A stretch of 64,000 nt of DNA. Source: Moraxella pluranimalium. GTDB taxonomy: Bacteria > Pseudomonadota > Gammaproteobacteria > Pseudomonadales > Moraxellaceae. A program made the position numbers and the translations under genes. Positions 55,236 through 62,675 of this stretch are shown piece by piece. The notes beneath the pieces are model-generated. The model did not search any database. It saw nothing but the letters and a program-made list of their open reading frames with translations, and was not told the DNA's origin. Location: contig NZ_MUYU01000006.1 in assembly GCF_002014825.1 (NCBI RefSeq), positions 124,001-188,000 on the forward strand. Direction: 5' to 3'. The first letter of the stretch is position 1, and every line of letters starts with the position of its first letter.

Positions 55236-56276
55236 ATGCCACAACACTTCCTCCTCTCTGCTGAAGCACGCAATCTATCACCGATTGCTATTGCTCGCAT
55301 GAGTGAACATGAGGCAGTGATGACAATGAAGAAATTGCGTTGGGGTGAGGGTAAGGATGTAATATGCCCTCGTTGTGGCAAGAAGCATGAGGCTTATTAC
55401 ATCAAATCTCGTAAACAGTGGCAATGCAAGGAATGCAATTACCGCTTTTCAGTGACAGCGGGTACGTTATTTACTCATCACAAATTGCCGCTTCGTGATA
55501 TTTTATTTGCCTGTAGCTTGTATGTGAATGCAGCCAAGGGTATTTCTGCCTTACAAATTGCCCGTGATTTAAATGTACAATACAAAACCGCTTTTGTACT
55601 GCTGCATAAAATCAAAGAAGCTTTAAAGGTGCATAAACAGCGAGAGTCGATGCAACTGAGTGGCGTGGTGCACATGGACGCTACTTATGTCCATTCTAGT
55701 CAAAAACCCAAGAATAAAAAGAGTGAGCGTGTTGATAGACGCTTAAAACAGCATGAGAACCCGCTAAAGCGTGCGATTTTGGTTATGCGGGATAGTTTTG
55801 CCAAGCAAGATGATAAACAAGACGCCAAACAAATTGGTGCAAGAAATACCATTGCCTTTGTTGCCAAGTCTGAAAACAGCAAAGTTGTTAATAATCTTGC
55901 CAATAAACATATTGCCAAAGGCAGTACCATCCATACCGATGAAAGCCCAGCTTATGACAACCTGATTTATTTTCACGACCTAAAGCGCGTCAACCATCAA
56001 AAGGAATATCGCTCTGATGCTGGTGTGACCAATAACTTAGCAGAAAGCTATTTTAGTCGCTTTAAGCGTATGTACTATGGGCAAGTTCACAAGATGAATA
56101 ATACCTACCTATACGAATACGCCAATGAAATCGCTTATCGTGAAGATACTCGCCGTCTTAGTAATGGTGTCATTTTTAATGATGTGGTATCCAAATGCTT
56201 AACCAGTTTGCCTTCTGATGATTGGCGTGGTTATTGGCAAGGCAATAAAAAGCGCGTCGAAACTTTGGCAGCGTAG
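55236..56276 (+). CDS. IS1595-family transposase
   Basis: 346 residues. N-terminal zinc ribbon (CPRCGKK...CKECNYRFS), then a helix-turn-helix-like region (GISALQIARDLNVQYKTAFVLLHKI), and the IS1595 catalytic core: MDATYVHS (D), HTDESPAYDNL (D) and NNLAESYFSRFKR (N/E). I chose the ATG at 55236, with GGAGA before it. The gene is intact and sits near the right end of the element. Confidence 0.93.
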   Translation: MPQHFLLSAEARNLSPIAIARMSEHEAVMTMKKLRWGEGKDVICPRCGKKHEAYYIKSRKQWQCKECNYRFSVTAGTLFTHHKLPLRDILFACSLYVNAAKGISALQIARDLNVQYKTAFVLLHKIKEALKVHKQRESMQLSGVVHMDATYVHSSQKPKNKKSERVDRRLKQHENPLKRAILVMRDSFAKQDDKQDAKQIGARNTIAFVAKSENSKVVNNLANKHIAKGSTIHTDESPAYDNLIYFHDLKRVNHQKEYRSDAGVTNNLAESYFSRFKRMYYGQVHKMNNTYLYEYANEIAYREDTRRLSNGVIFNDVVSKCLTSLPSDDWRGYWQGNKKRVETLAA

Positions 56277-56287
56277 TTTTATGATTG

Positions 56288-56332
56288 CGATAGATTGCGA
56301 TAACTTACGATAAACTGCGATAAACCACGATA
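56288..56332. repeat. Five CGATA motifs at a strict 10-bp period
   Basis: CGATA begins at 56288, 56298, 56308, 56318 and 56328, i.e. one site per helical turn on one face of DNA. It lies directly between the transposase stop and the wHTH-like gene. An iteron or operator array for the neighbouring protein is possible. Confidence 0.7.
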
Positions 56333-56502
56333 ACTTACATAAACAACAATCAATCATTGGAGTATCTCTCATAGCTCAATCTCATGTCACAAGCGGTATC
56401 GCCAACAAAATCAATCTCCTAAATAAACACAAGCAAGCTTTACTTAAGCAAATCCAAGATATCGATCAACAAATCAGCATTCTCACCCAAGCAGCTTACA
56501 TC

Positions 56503-56811
56503 ATGGGTGAGGCCGAACAACTACCAAGGCTACGCAGCTCAGTGTTTAATCAAAGCATCAAGACACTTGTTGTACAGGTGCTTAAGCAAGCAACACAGCC
56601 TTTATCCGCCAATGAGATTACAGAACAGGCGGTGTCACTTGACAACCAACCACAATCAAACCAAGAACCCATAGAAGTCACCGCCAAACACCTAAAAGCT
56701 GCTCGTAATGCACTGAATTTTTTAATCAATGATGGCGTGGTTAATAAGATTGGCTCAAAGCGGGGTGAAGTGAAATATTTATGGGCAGCAAATCAACAAA
56801 ACCTTGAATAA
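56503..56811 (+). CDS. Winged-helix-like passenger protein
   Basis: 102 residues from the first ATG. Residues ~25-100 have a winged-helix look (VLKQATQPLSANEITEQAV ... LKAARNALNFLINDGVVNKI ... RGEVKYLW). The frame is open upstream to at least 56370, and that part predicts a coiled coil (NKINLLNKHKQALLKQIQDI). An alternative start, ATA at ~56371 with GGAG 8 bp before it, would include the coil; ATA is a rare start and may be a mutated ATG. Role unknown; it travels with the transposase. Confidence 0.55.
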   Translation: MGEAEQLPRLRSSVFNQSIKTLVVQVLKQATQPLSANEITEQAVSLDNQPQSNQEPIEVTAKHLKAARNALNFLINDGVVNKIGSKRGEVKYLWAANQQNLE

Positions 56812-56829
56812 TCAGCTACATTCACAAAT

Positions 56830-56853
56830 AAAAGCAGCCATTTGGCTGCTTTT
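56830..56853. terminator. Right inner terminator hairpin of the element
   Basis: AAAAGCAGCC / GGCTGCTTTT with a 4-nt loop, just inside the right inverted end. Confidence 0.75.
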
Positions 56854-56876
56854 TAGTGGTAGTTCTTGTGCAGGTG

Positions 56877-57053
56877 CTACATAATGGCGAGTGTATCGCC
56901 GACTTGCAGTTCTTTACTTACCTTGATTTTAGCACCGTTCATGTGCACTTTGCCAGACTCGATGGCTTCTTTGGCTAGGCTACGAGTGCGGAAAAATCGT
57001 GCTGCCCATAGCCATTTATCGGCTCGTACCCGAGTTAAAGTGTGTTCTGTCAT
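56877..57053 (-). pseudogene. hslR: hslR (Hsp15) 5' fragment, split by insertion
   Basis: Starts at ATG 57053 (4-nt ATGA overlap with the GNAT gene upstream) and encodes the S4 RNA-binding half of Hsp15 (VRADKWLWAARFFRTRSLAKE, SGKVHMNGAKIK). At the VGDTL joint it runs into the element's inverted end and stops at 56877-56879 after only 58 residues. The C-terminal half is at 49571-49816. Hsp15 rescues stalled 50S-nascent-chain complexes, so this loss could affect heat-shock recovery. Confidence 0.9.
56890..56897. repeat. Right 8-bp target-site duplication
   Basis: AGTGTATC, a direct repeat of 49809-49816; see the element entry. Confidence 0.85.
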
Positions 57054-57517
57054 GAGTTAATTACCAATTCGTAGCTATATTGCAAGCCTTTTATTCCCAT
57101 ATAATCTTTTGAAGTTCTGACAAACCCAACTTTTTGATACAAAGCTTGAGCGGTGATATTTTTGTGGTGAACACCGAGCACAACTTTATTGGCGTGCAAG
57201 CCATGATGGCAAATAAACTCACCCAATCGCATCAAAGCTTGTTTGGCATAGCCTTTACCTTGATGGGCAGGATTGATAGACATTGAGCGTAGCAGCAAGG
57301 AATTTTGATCGTCGGTATAGTGATATTTATTATCACCTTGATCTAATACAAAAAATCCAACAACCTCATCATCTGATACAATCACAATTTTATGTACGTC
57401 AAGCGTATGATTGTCAAGCCATTCGTGGGGTGGTCTGGTAAATTTCGATTGCTCATCATCAAGAGAATACATCAATGATAAATGATGCTGTGGCTGCAAC
57501 AATGTCAGCTGAATCAT
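57050..57517 (-). CDS. GNAT-family N-acetyltransferase
   Basis: 155 residues. The acetyl-CoA loop is visible as LRSMSINPAHQGKGYAKQAL, then LGVHHKNITAQALYQKVGF (motif B). I chose the ATG at 57517 because GGGG precedes it with normal spacing. The substrate is unknown. It overlaps the broken hslR by 4 nt (ATGA), so the two were coupled before the insertion. Confidence 0.88.
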   Translation of the reverse strand: MIQLTLLQPQHHLSLMYSLDDEQSKFTRPPHEWLDNHTLDVHKIVIVSDDEVVGFFVLDQGDNKYHYTDDQNSLLLRSMSINPAHQGKGYAKQALMRLGEFICHHGLHANKVVLGVHHKNITAQALYQKVGFVRTSKDYMGIKGLQYSYELVINS

Positions 57518-57573
57518 ATTCAACCCCAAAATAAATCCCTATTAAGCTTTGGCAGTAGATTGGATAACAAACG

Positions 57574-57957
57574 TCATAAAATTTCAATCACTGTAAATTC
57601 TTCAAAAATTAGCCACATTTTATCATCAAATACGCCAAACTTTTCAAAAAATTCTTGATGAACTGTCCGCCAATATGCTAAGGATAAATCGCCTTCGCCT
57701 TCTTTTTTGGCAAGTGTTTCATCCACTTCATCAAAGCGGATGATGAATTGAGCGGTGTTTTGGATAACGCAGGCGGGAACATTTTGCCCATCGGTGATGA
57801 CCTGTAGGCTGCCCACAGGCGGGAGTGGCTCAGCCAAATGCCATGCCAAAGCCGTGCAAGTGGCTGTCTTTTTGCCACTTAGCACGAGCTGTACGAGTTC
57901 ATTTGCCATTTGTGGATTATCGCCAAATGACCAATGGGGTAGGGTGCTGATATCCAT
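57574..57957 (-). CDS. ASCH-domain protein
   Basis: 127 residues of the ASCH fold, related to the PUA-type RNA-binding domain: GKKTATCTALAWHLAEPLP, then IRFDEVDETLAKKEGEGDLSLAYWR and a final WLIFEEFTVIE. Members include N4-acetylcytidine amidohydrolases; a similar role is possible. The ATG at 57957 overlaps the ilvA stop (TGATG), indicating translational coupling to ilvA. Confidence 0.85.
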   Translation of the reverse strand: MDISTLPHWSFGDNPQMANELVQLVLSGKKTATCTALAWHLAEPLPPVGSLQVITDGQNVPACVIQNTAQFIIRFDEVDETLAKKEGEGDLSLAYWRTVHQEFFEKFGVFDDKMWLIFEEFTVIEIL

Positions 57958-59501
57958 CACTTCAAAAACAGTTGATAGCCCACATTATCCGTCAAATTAT
58001 CACATTCATAACCAATCTCGGTGAGTGCGTCTAGGATTTGGCGGCTGCTGCCTTTGGATGCTTGTAAGCCGACCATGATACGACCTTCGGCGGCACCATG
58101 ATTGCGATAGTGAAATAGGGTGATGTTAAAATCTTGACCCAGTTTTTCAAGGAAATTAAGCAATGCCCCCGGGCGTTCTGGGAAAATCACACGGAACAAC
58201 TGCTCATCGTCCAGATTGGCATGACCGCCAATTAGATAGCGGATATGGGTTTTTGATGCTTCATCATCGGTCAAATCATGAGCGGTGTAGCCGCCTTTGG
58301 CTAGGATATCGCTGATGATGGCACGCTCTTTTTGACCTTCTTTAAGCCCGATACCGACGAACACATGAGCGGGGGCGGTGGGGTTCAAAGCATCGACACG
58401 ATAGTTAAACTCGGTGATGTTGCGACCTTGTAGCACACGACAAAAGTCCAAAAACGCCCCTGTTTTTTCGGGTAATGCCACTGCAAAAATCGCTTCTTTT
58501 TGTTCGCCAATCTCGGTACGCTCGGCGATGTAGCGTAGGCGGTCAAAGTTCATGTTCGCACCAGAGACGATGGCGACGCAGTTTTTGCCCGTGATGCCGT
58601 GCGTGCTTAGGTATTTTTTCATCCCTGCCACAGACAATGCCCCTGCAGTCTCGACGATGGCACGATTTTCTTCAAAGACATCTTTGATGGCGGCACAGAT
58701 TTCGTCATTGGTGCAGGTGATGACATCAGGCTCAACGACCGTGCCTGTGCCGTCTGATTTCATCATTTTGGCGACTTCAAAAGGCTTTTCGCCGATTTGG
58801 GCAACTGCCACGCCATCGGCAAAGAGTGAGACTTGTGGTAAGCGAACTCGCTCGCCTGCTTCAAGAGCGGCTTTTAGGCAGGCTGCGCCTTCAGGCTCGA
58901 CGGCGACAACCTTGATGTGCGGGGCGACTTCACCCAAAAATGCCGCCACGCCTGCAACCAAACCACCACCACCGACAGCAACAAAGACATAATCAATCTC
59001 ACGCCATTGTGAAGTCAGCTCAAGCCCGATTGTGCCTTGACCTGCAATAACCAGCTCATCATCATAAGGGGCGATGTAGGTCAGTCCGTCGGTCTGCGAT
59101 TTGTCAATGGCAAAGTGGTTGGCTTCATCAAAGCTATCGCCATGCAGATGTACCGTACCGCCAAGTGCCTTGACTGCTTGGACTTTGATGTCAGGTGTGG
59201 TGGTTGGCATGACGATGAGATTATTAATCCCAAGTCGGGCAGCAGAGTAGGCGACGCCTTGGGCATGGTTGCCAGCGGATGCACAGATGACGCCTTTGGC
59301 TTTTTCGGCATCGGATAGTTGGCTGATTTTGTTGTATGCACCACGCAATTTAAAGCTAAACACAGGCTGCAAATCTTCACGCTTGATACGAATGTCGTTA
59401 TTAAAGCGTTTGGAGAGCTTGACGGCAGGCTCTAGCGGTGTGCGGACAGCGACATCATAGACGGTGGCTTGTAGGATGGCACGAACATAAGGGGTAAGCA
59501 T
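57957..59501 (-). CDS. ilvA: Biosynthetic threonine ammonia-lyase
   Basis: The PLP enzyme that starts isoleucine synthesis, 514 residues. The PLP lysine is in FSFKLRGAYNK, the phosphate loop in SAGNHAQGVAY and the later GGGGL. The C-terminal ~190 residues hold two ACT-like regulatory domains (FPEKTGAFLDFCRVL-type and FPERPGALLNFLEKL), typical of the isoleucine-inhibited enzyme. Cotranscribed with the ASCH gene. Confidence 0.96.
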   Translation of the reverse strand: MLTPYVRAILQATVYDVAVRTPLEPAVKLSKRFNNDIRIKREDLQPVFSFKLRGAYNKISQLSDAEKAKGVICASAGNHAQGVAYSAARLGINNLIVMPTTTPDIKVQAVKALGGTVHLHGDSFDEANHFAIDKSQTDGLTYIAPYDDELVIAGQGTIGLELTSQWREIDYVFVAVGGGGLVAGVAAFLGEVAPHIKVVAVEPEGAACLKAALEAGERVRLPQVSLFADGVAVAQIGEKPFEVAKMMKSDGTGTVVEPDVITCTNDEICAAIKDVFEENRAIVETAGALSVAGMKKYLSTHGITGKNCVAIVSGANMNFDRLRYIAERTEIGEQKEAIFAVALPEKTGAFLDFCRVLQGRNITEFNYRVDALNPTAPAHVFVGIGLKEGQKERAIISDILAKGGYTAHDLTDDEASKTHIRYLIGGHANLDDEQLFRVIFPERPGALLNFLEKLGQDFNITLFHYRNHGAAEGRIMVGLQASKGSSRQILDALTEIGYECDNLTDNVGYQLFLK

Positions 59502-59525
59502 GGGGTTTTCCTTTGATATATTAAA

Positions 59526-59912
59526 TTATGAATTTGATTGAGAAATTTCTTTTTGGTATTTGTTCATCAAGCCATGATCTAAGCTTAATAATTCTAAATT
59601 GTATGTCAATGCAGTTGCTAAGACAATCGCATCGGGCAGTTTGATTTTGTGGCGACTGCGCAGATTGATGACAGTATCTTCAACAGTTTTATCAATTGCC
59701 ACTTTGCTGATGCTGTTTAAGAGATGTTCAAGATTTTGTCTGTCTTGGTCTGATAATTGACCAAAGCCCAAAACTTCCATACGGTTGATTGGGCTGATGA
59801 CGCAATGGTTTAAATCAATGCGATTATTCTTAATAATCTCAATGACATCTGGATGGCCATTATACAGCTCAATGATAAAGCAGGTGTCCAATAGATAATT
59901 AGTCCCACTCAT
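59526..59912 (-). CDS. VapC-like PIN-domain toxin
   Basis: 128 residues. PIN nuclease acidic residues are visible: D in YLLDTCFIIEL, E in INRMEVLGF and D in KLPDAIVLATAL. PIN toxins cut RNA. I chose the ATG at 59912, which overlaps the end of the antitoxin gene by 14 nt, the usual toxin-antitoxin arrangement. Confidence 0.9.
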   Translation of the reverse strand: MSGTNYLLDTCFIIELYNGHPDVIEIIKNNRIDLNHCVISPINRMEVLGFGQLSDQDRQNLEHLLNSISKVAIDKTVEDTVINLRSRHKIKLPDAIVLATALTYNLELLSLDHGLMNKYQKEISQSNS

Positions 59913-60135
59913 CACGCAATGCCTTTTGAATTGCCAAGCCATCACCCAGCTGGTTGCGGTTTGGTAGGGTTTTTATAAAATCAGTGAGTAGCTCGTCTTG
60001 CTTTGGCGTAGCAAAAGATTGTAGGGCTTTTTCGTAAGCACTAATGGTGATAAAATCTTGAATACTTTGTCCGTTTTTTTGGGCAACTTGTTCAATGATT
60101 TGTAATGTTTGTGGCGGTAGGTCTAGTACAATCAT
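59899..60135 (-). CDS. VapB-like antitoxin
   Basis: 78 residues. The N-terminus (MIVLDLPPQTLQIIEQVAQKNG) is a ribbon-helix-helix-like DNA-binding start, and the acidic, flexible C-terminus (GLAIQKALRDEWD) would bind the PIN toxin downstream. It overlaps the toxin by 14 nt and probably represses its own operon. Confidence 0.82.
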   Translation of the reverse strand: MIVLDLPPQTLQIIEQVAQKNGQSIQDFITISAYEKALQSFATPKQDELLTDFIKTLPNRNQLGDGLAIQKALRDEWD

Positions 60136-60175
60136 TGGATTTTCCTAAATTTGATACCGTTTATTTTGATTAAAA

Positions 60176-60211
60176 AAATTGGATATGATAATCAGCTATC
60201 ATATCCAATTT
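60176..60211 (-). terminator. Intrinsic terminator after yebC
   Basis: A 14-bp stem (arms 60177-60190 and 60197-60210) with a T run for leftward transcription. Confidence 0.85.
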
Positions 60212-60233
60212 GTCTTATAAATTCAATGACAAA

Positions 60234-60983
60234 TCAAGCATCCAACTGTGCCATCACATCATCGCTAAAATTGACATTGGTATAAACTTCTTGGACATCG
60301 TCCAAATCTTCGAGCATATCAATCATCTTCAGCACTTTTTGGGCGTCATCGATGTTGTCAATATCCGCTGTGGTGCTTGGTGACATGGTGACTTCCATGT
60401 TATCAGGCTTTAATTCTGCTGCCAGTAGCGCATCGACCACCGCACCAAAGGCAGTAGGGCTTGTGATGACCAGTAGGCTTTCACCATCGTTTTCGATGTC
60501 GTCAGCACCTGCTTCTAGGGCGACTTCCATTACGCTGTCTTCTAGTGAGATGTCATTGAACACAATCTCGCCACGCTTGCTAAATAGATAAGCGACTGAG
60601 CCTGATGTGCCAAGATTGCCACCGTGCTTACTAAAGGCGTGACGCACTTCGCCAACGGTACGGTTGACATTGTCGGTCATGGTCTCAACGATGACCGCCA
60701 CACCGCCGACGCCATAGCCTTCATAGGTGATTTCTTGGACATTGTCGCCTTCGCCACCACCTTGACCACGCTCAATGGCACGCTTGATGACATCTTTGGT
60801 CATGTTGGCGGCGTTGGCTTTTTCGAGCACGGCACGCAGGCGTGGGTTGTTGTTCGGGTCTGGGTCACCGCCTTTTGAAGCTGAGACGATTTCACGGATG
60901 ATTTTGGTGAAAATCTTGCCTTTTGCGGCGTCTTGTTTGGCTTTACGATGTTTGATGTTCGCCCATTTACTATGACCTGCCAT
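60234..60983 (-). CDS. YebC/PmpR-family regulator or translation factor
   Basis: 249 residues, the usual size. The family start ([31 protein letters not shown]), GGGDPDPN-type region and [16 protein letters not shown] are visible. Recent work assigns YebC proteins either to transcription control or to ribosome rescue at proline runs; which applies here cannot be read from sequence. Often next to ruvC, which is not present here. Confidence 0.94.
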   Translation of the reverse strand: MAGHSKWANIKHRKAKQDAAKGKIFTKIIREIVSASKGGDPDPNNNPRLRAVLEKANAANMTKDVIKRAIERGQGGGEGDNVQEITYEGYGVGGVAVIVETMTDNVNRTVGEVRHAFSKHGGNLGTSGSVAYLFSKRGEIVFNDISLEDSVMEVALEAGADDIENDGESLLVITSPTAFGAVVDALLAAELKPDNMEVTMSPSTTADIDNIDDAQKVLKMIDMLEDLDDVQEVYTNVNFSDDVMAQLDA

Positions 60984-61111
60984 AATGCACCTTTTAACAA
61001 TAACCCAAGCATTTGGGATAAAAATTGAACAAAATTCAGAAAAAATAACTAGGTATTATACGCTTTTTTGCTGATTTTTTCCAATGTCTTTTTTGATTGG
61101 TGTACGATGAG

Positions 61112-62623
61112 CTAAAACCGTTTGCTTAATTCTACAAATGCATGGTTTTTGCGATACTCATATAAGGCGATGTTGCTGTTTTGGTGTTGATACTGCCATG
61201 TTAGACGCGGTGTGATGCCCATAAAATGAATATTGCGATGCCAGATACTGCCTTGGATGTGATACTCGTGATTGGACTGAGTTTGGTTAAAAATTGGCAT
61301 CGGGGCATGATAGCGTCTGTGAGCATAACCAAGGTCAAGCTGAGTGCTGATACCGTGTGCCCATTCTTGTTGCCATGAAGCACGTACGCCATAGCGATGA
61401 TAGCTGTCATCTTTGTCTTGGGTATCTGCGTGTGTGTAATTGATGCCCAGTTGCCATTGCTGCATGGCAGATGGTGCATGAGCCAGACTTGCTTGGGTAA
61501 AATAAGTCTCACCATCTAAATGCGTACGTGTCTGGTAGCGTGGTCTGGCATAATCAAGCAGTACAGTGCTTTGCCACTGGGGATGTGGTGTATATTGCCA
61601 TGATAGGCTTAGACCTTTTGTCTGCGAAAAATGCTCAAGCTTGGCGGATGGATTGTTTTGACTATGACCGCCGGCATAATAGGTGTGCTCAAGATAAGGG
61701 GCGAGACGGACGGCATGATGGGCATCATGGTGAGTGATGCCGATACTTAATTTGCCTGTGGCTTCATTATAAGACTTGGCATCATGATAATACTTAGCAC
61801 CCAGATGTAGGTCGCCATCAAGCTGATAGCCGTGTGCTAAGGTATGTTTTTTGGCAATGCCGACATGAGCGCCAATCCCGTGTGCGGATTGAGCTTCTTG
61901 TGCTGTCCAGTGCTCCGATAGATTGGGGTTGGTTGGTGCGTTGTTGATGTTTTGATCTTGGATATAATTGATACCGCCTGTCAATTGCCAGTCGTCAATT
62001 TTATCAATCAAGGTCAAATAATGCGTGATATGCGGGCTGATGATGGGGGATAAATTGCTTTGACTTTCAAGCTTTTGTAGTTGACCTTTGGCGGCATCAT
62101 ATTGGCGATCATAAAATAAAGCGATTGCAAGCTGAAGTCGAATGGTGTTGTGCTCTGGATGCTTGGCAATCAGATGGCGATAGTGCTCAATGGCAGTGCC
62201 AAATTTACCTTGATGTTGTGCCAATAAAGCCTGTGCCCACCAAATGAGTGCATCATCTGGTTGATCATGAGCTTGATACAAAGGTAGTAAGTACTGCACG
62301 GCTGATACCTGCCCATAAGCCAAAGCACTACCAAAGGCGTGTGCCAGTAGTTGTGGCTGGGCAAGTAACTCATCTTGACTCAGTGTGATAATGCCTGTAT
62401 CTGAGTCTGCATCTGTAGGCGTAGATGATGTCGCCACAATCGTGGGCAAGGGTGTTATCTGTGCCACAGAGAGTAGCTCTTGGGCATGGCGATCATCCAA
62501 GCTTTTGACATTGGCAGTGTCATCAGATGCTGATACAGGTAAGCTGTAGGCAAGTACAGTCAAAATCGCCATAGGGCGTATCTTTGGGCGTGTCAGTGTG
62601 TTAAGTGTAGATAAAATTGTCAT
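61112..62623 (-). CDS. Slam-type surface lipoprotein translocon
   Basis: 503 residues of the Slam/DUF560 family, which exports lipoproteins or haemophores across the outer membrane. I chose the ATG at 62623 (GGA 5 bp before); the 62668 start would lie within a terminator. Signal peptide to about residue 33 (LAYSLPVSA). Then TPR-like helical repeats (~90-215, ALIWWAQALLAQHQGKFGTAI, NTIRLQLAIALFYDRQYDAA) and a C-terminal barrel (~215-503) with repeated aromatic strands ending in VELSKRF. It lies downstream of a TonB receptor, as in Slam-haemophore clusters. The substrate is not in the window. Confidence 0.85.
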   Translation of the reverse strand: MTILSTLNTLTRPKIRPMAILTVLAYSLPVSASDDTANVKSLDDRHAQELLSVAQITPLPTIVATSSTPTDADSDTGIITLSQDELLAQPQLLAHAFGSALAYGQVSAVQYLLPLYQAHDQPDDALIWWAQALLAQHQGKFGTAIEHYRHLIAKHPEHNTIRLQLAIALFYDRQYDAAKGQLQKLESQSNLSPIISPHITHYLTLIDKIDDWQLTGGINYIQDQNINNAPTNPNLSEHWTAQEAQSAHGIGAHVGIAKKHTLAHGYQLDGDLHLGAKYYHDAKSYNEATGKLSIGITHHDAHHAVRLAPYLEHTYYAGGHSQNNPSAKLEHFSQTKGLSLSWQYTPHPQWQSTVLLDYARPRYQTRTHLDGETYFTQASLAHAPSAMQQWQLGINYTHADTQDKDDSYHRYGVRASWQQEWAHGISTQLDLGYAHRRYHAPMPIFNQTQSNHEYHIQGSIWHRNIHFMGITPRLTWQYQHQNSNIALYEYRKNHAFVELSKRF

Positions 62624-62633
62624 AATATCCAAA

Positions 62634-62666
62634 CAAAAAAAGGACAGCCTAATGCTAAGGCTGTCC
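62634..62666 (-). terminator. Strong terminator between receptor and slam
   Basis: A 9-bp GC-rich stem (GGACAGCCT / AGGCTGTCC), 7-nt loop and T8 in the direction of transcription, 10 bp after the receptor stop and 11 bp before the slam start. Confidence 0.88.
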
Positions 62667-62675
62667 AAAATAGGA

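Larger units (their letters stand above)
49817..56889. mobile_element. 7.07-kb IS1595-type element carrying a type III restriction-modification module
   Basis: Inverted ends of 24 bp (49817-49840 and 56866-56889; 23 of 24 match, starting CGCCATTATGTAGCAC) and an 8-bp direct duplication AGTGTATC outside both. The element splits hslR. Content from left to right: res, mod (frameshifted), an 81-residue HTH-like protein, an IS1595-family transposase and a winged-helix-like protein. Just inside each end is a matching terminator hairpin (AAAAGCAG...CTGCTTTT). The ends, duplication and split gene are directly visible; that the transposase moved the whole 7 kb is inference. Confidence 0.85.

Noticed and set aside
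56281..56340. CRISPR array
   Set aside because: The repeated unit is only 10 bp with no spacer structure and no cas genes.
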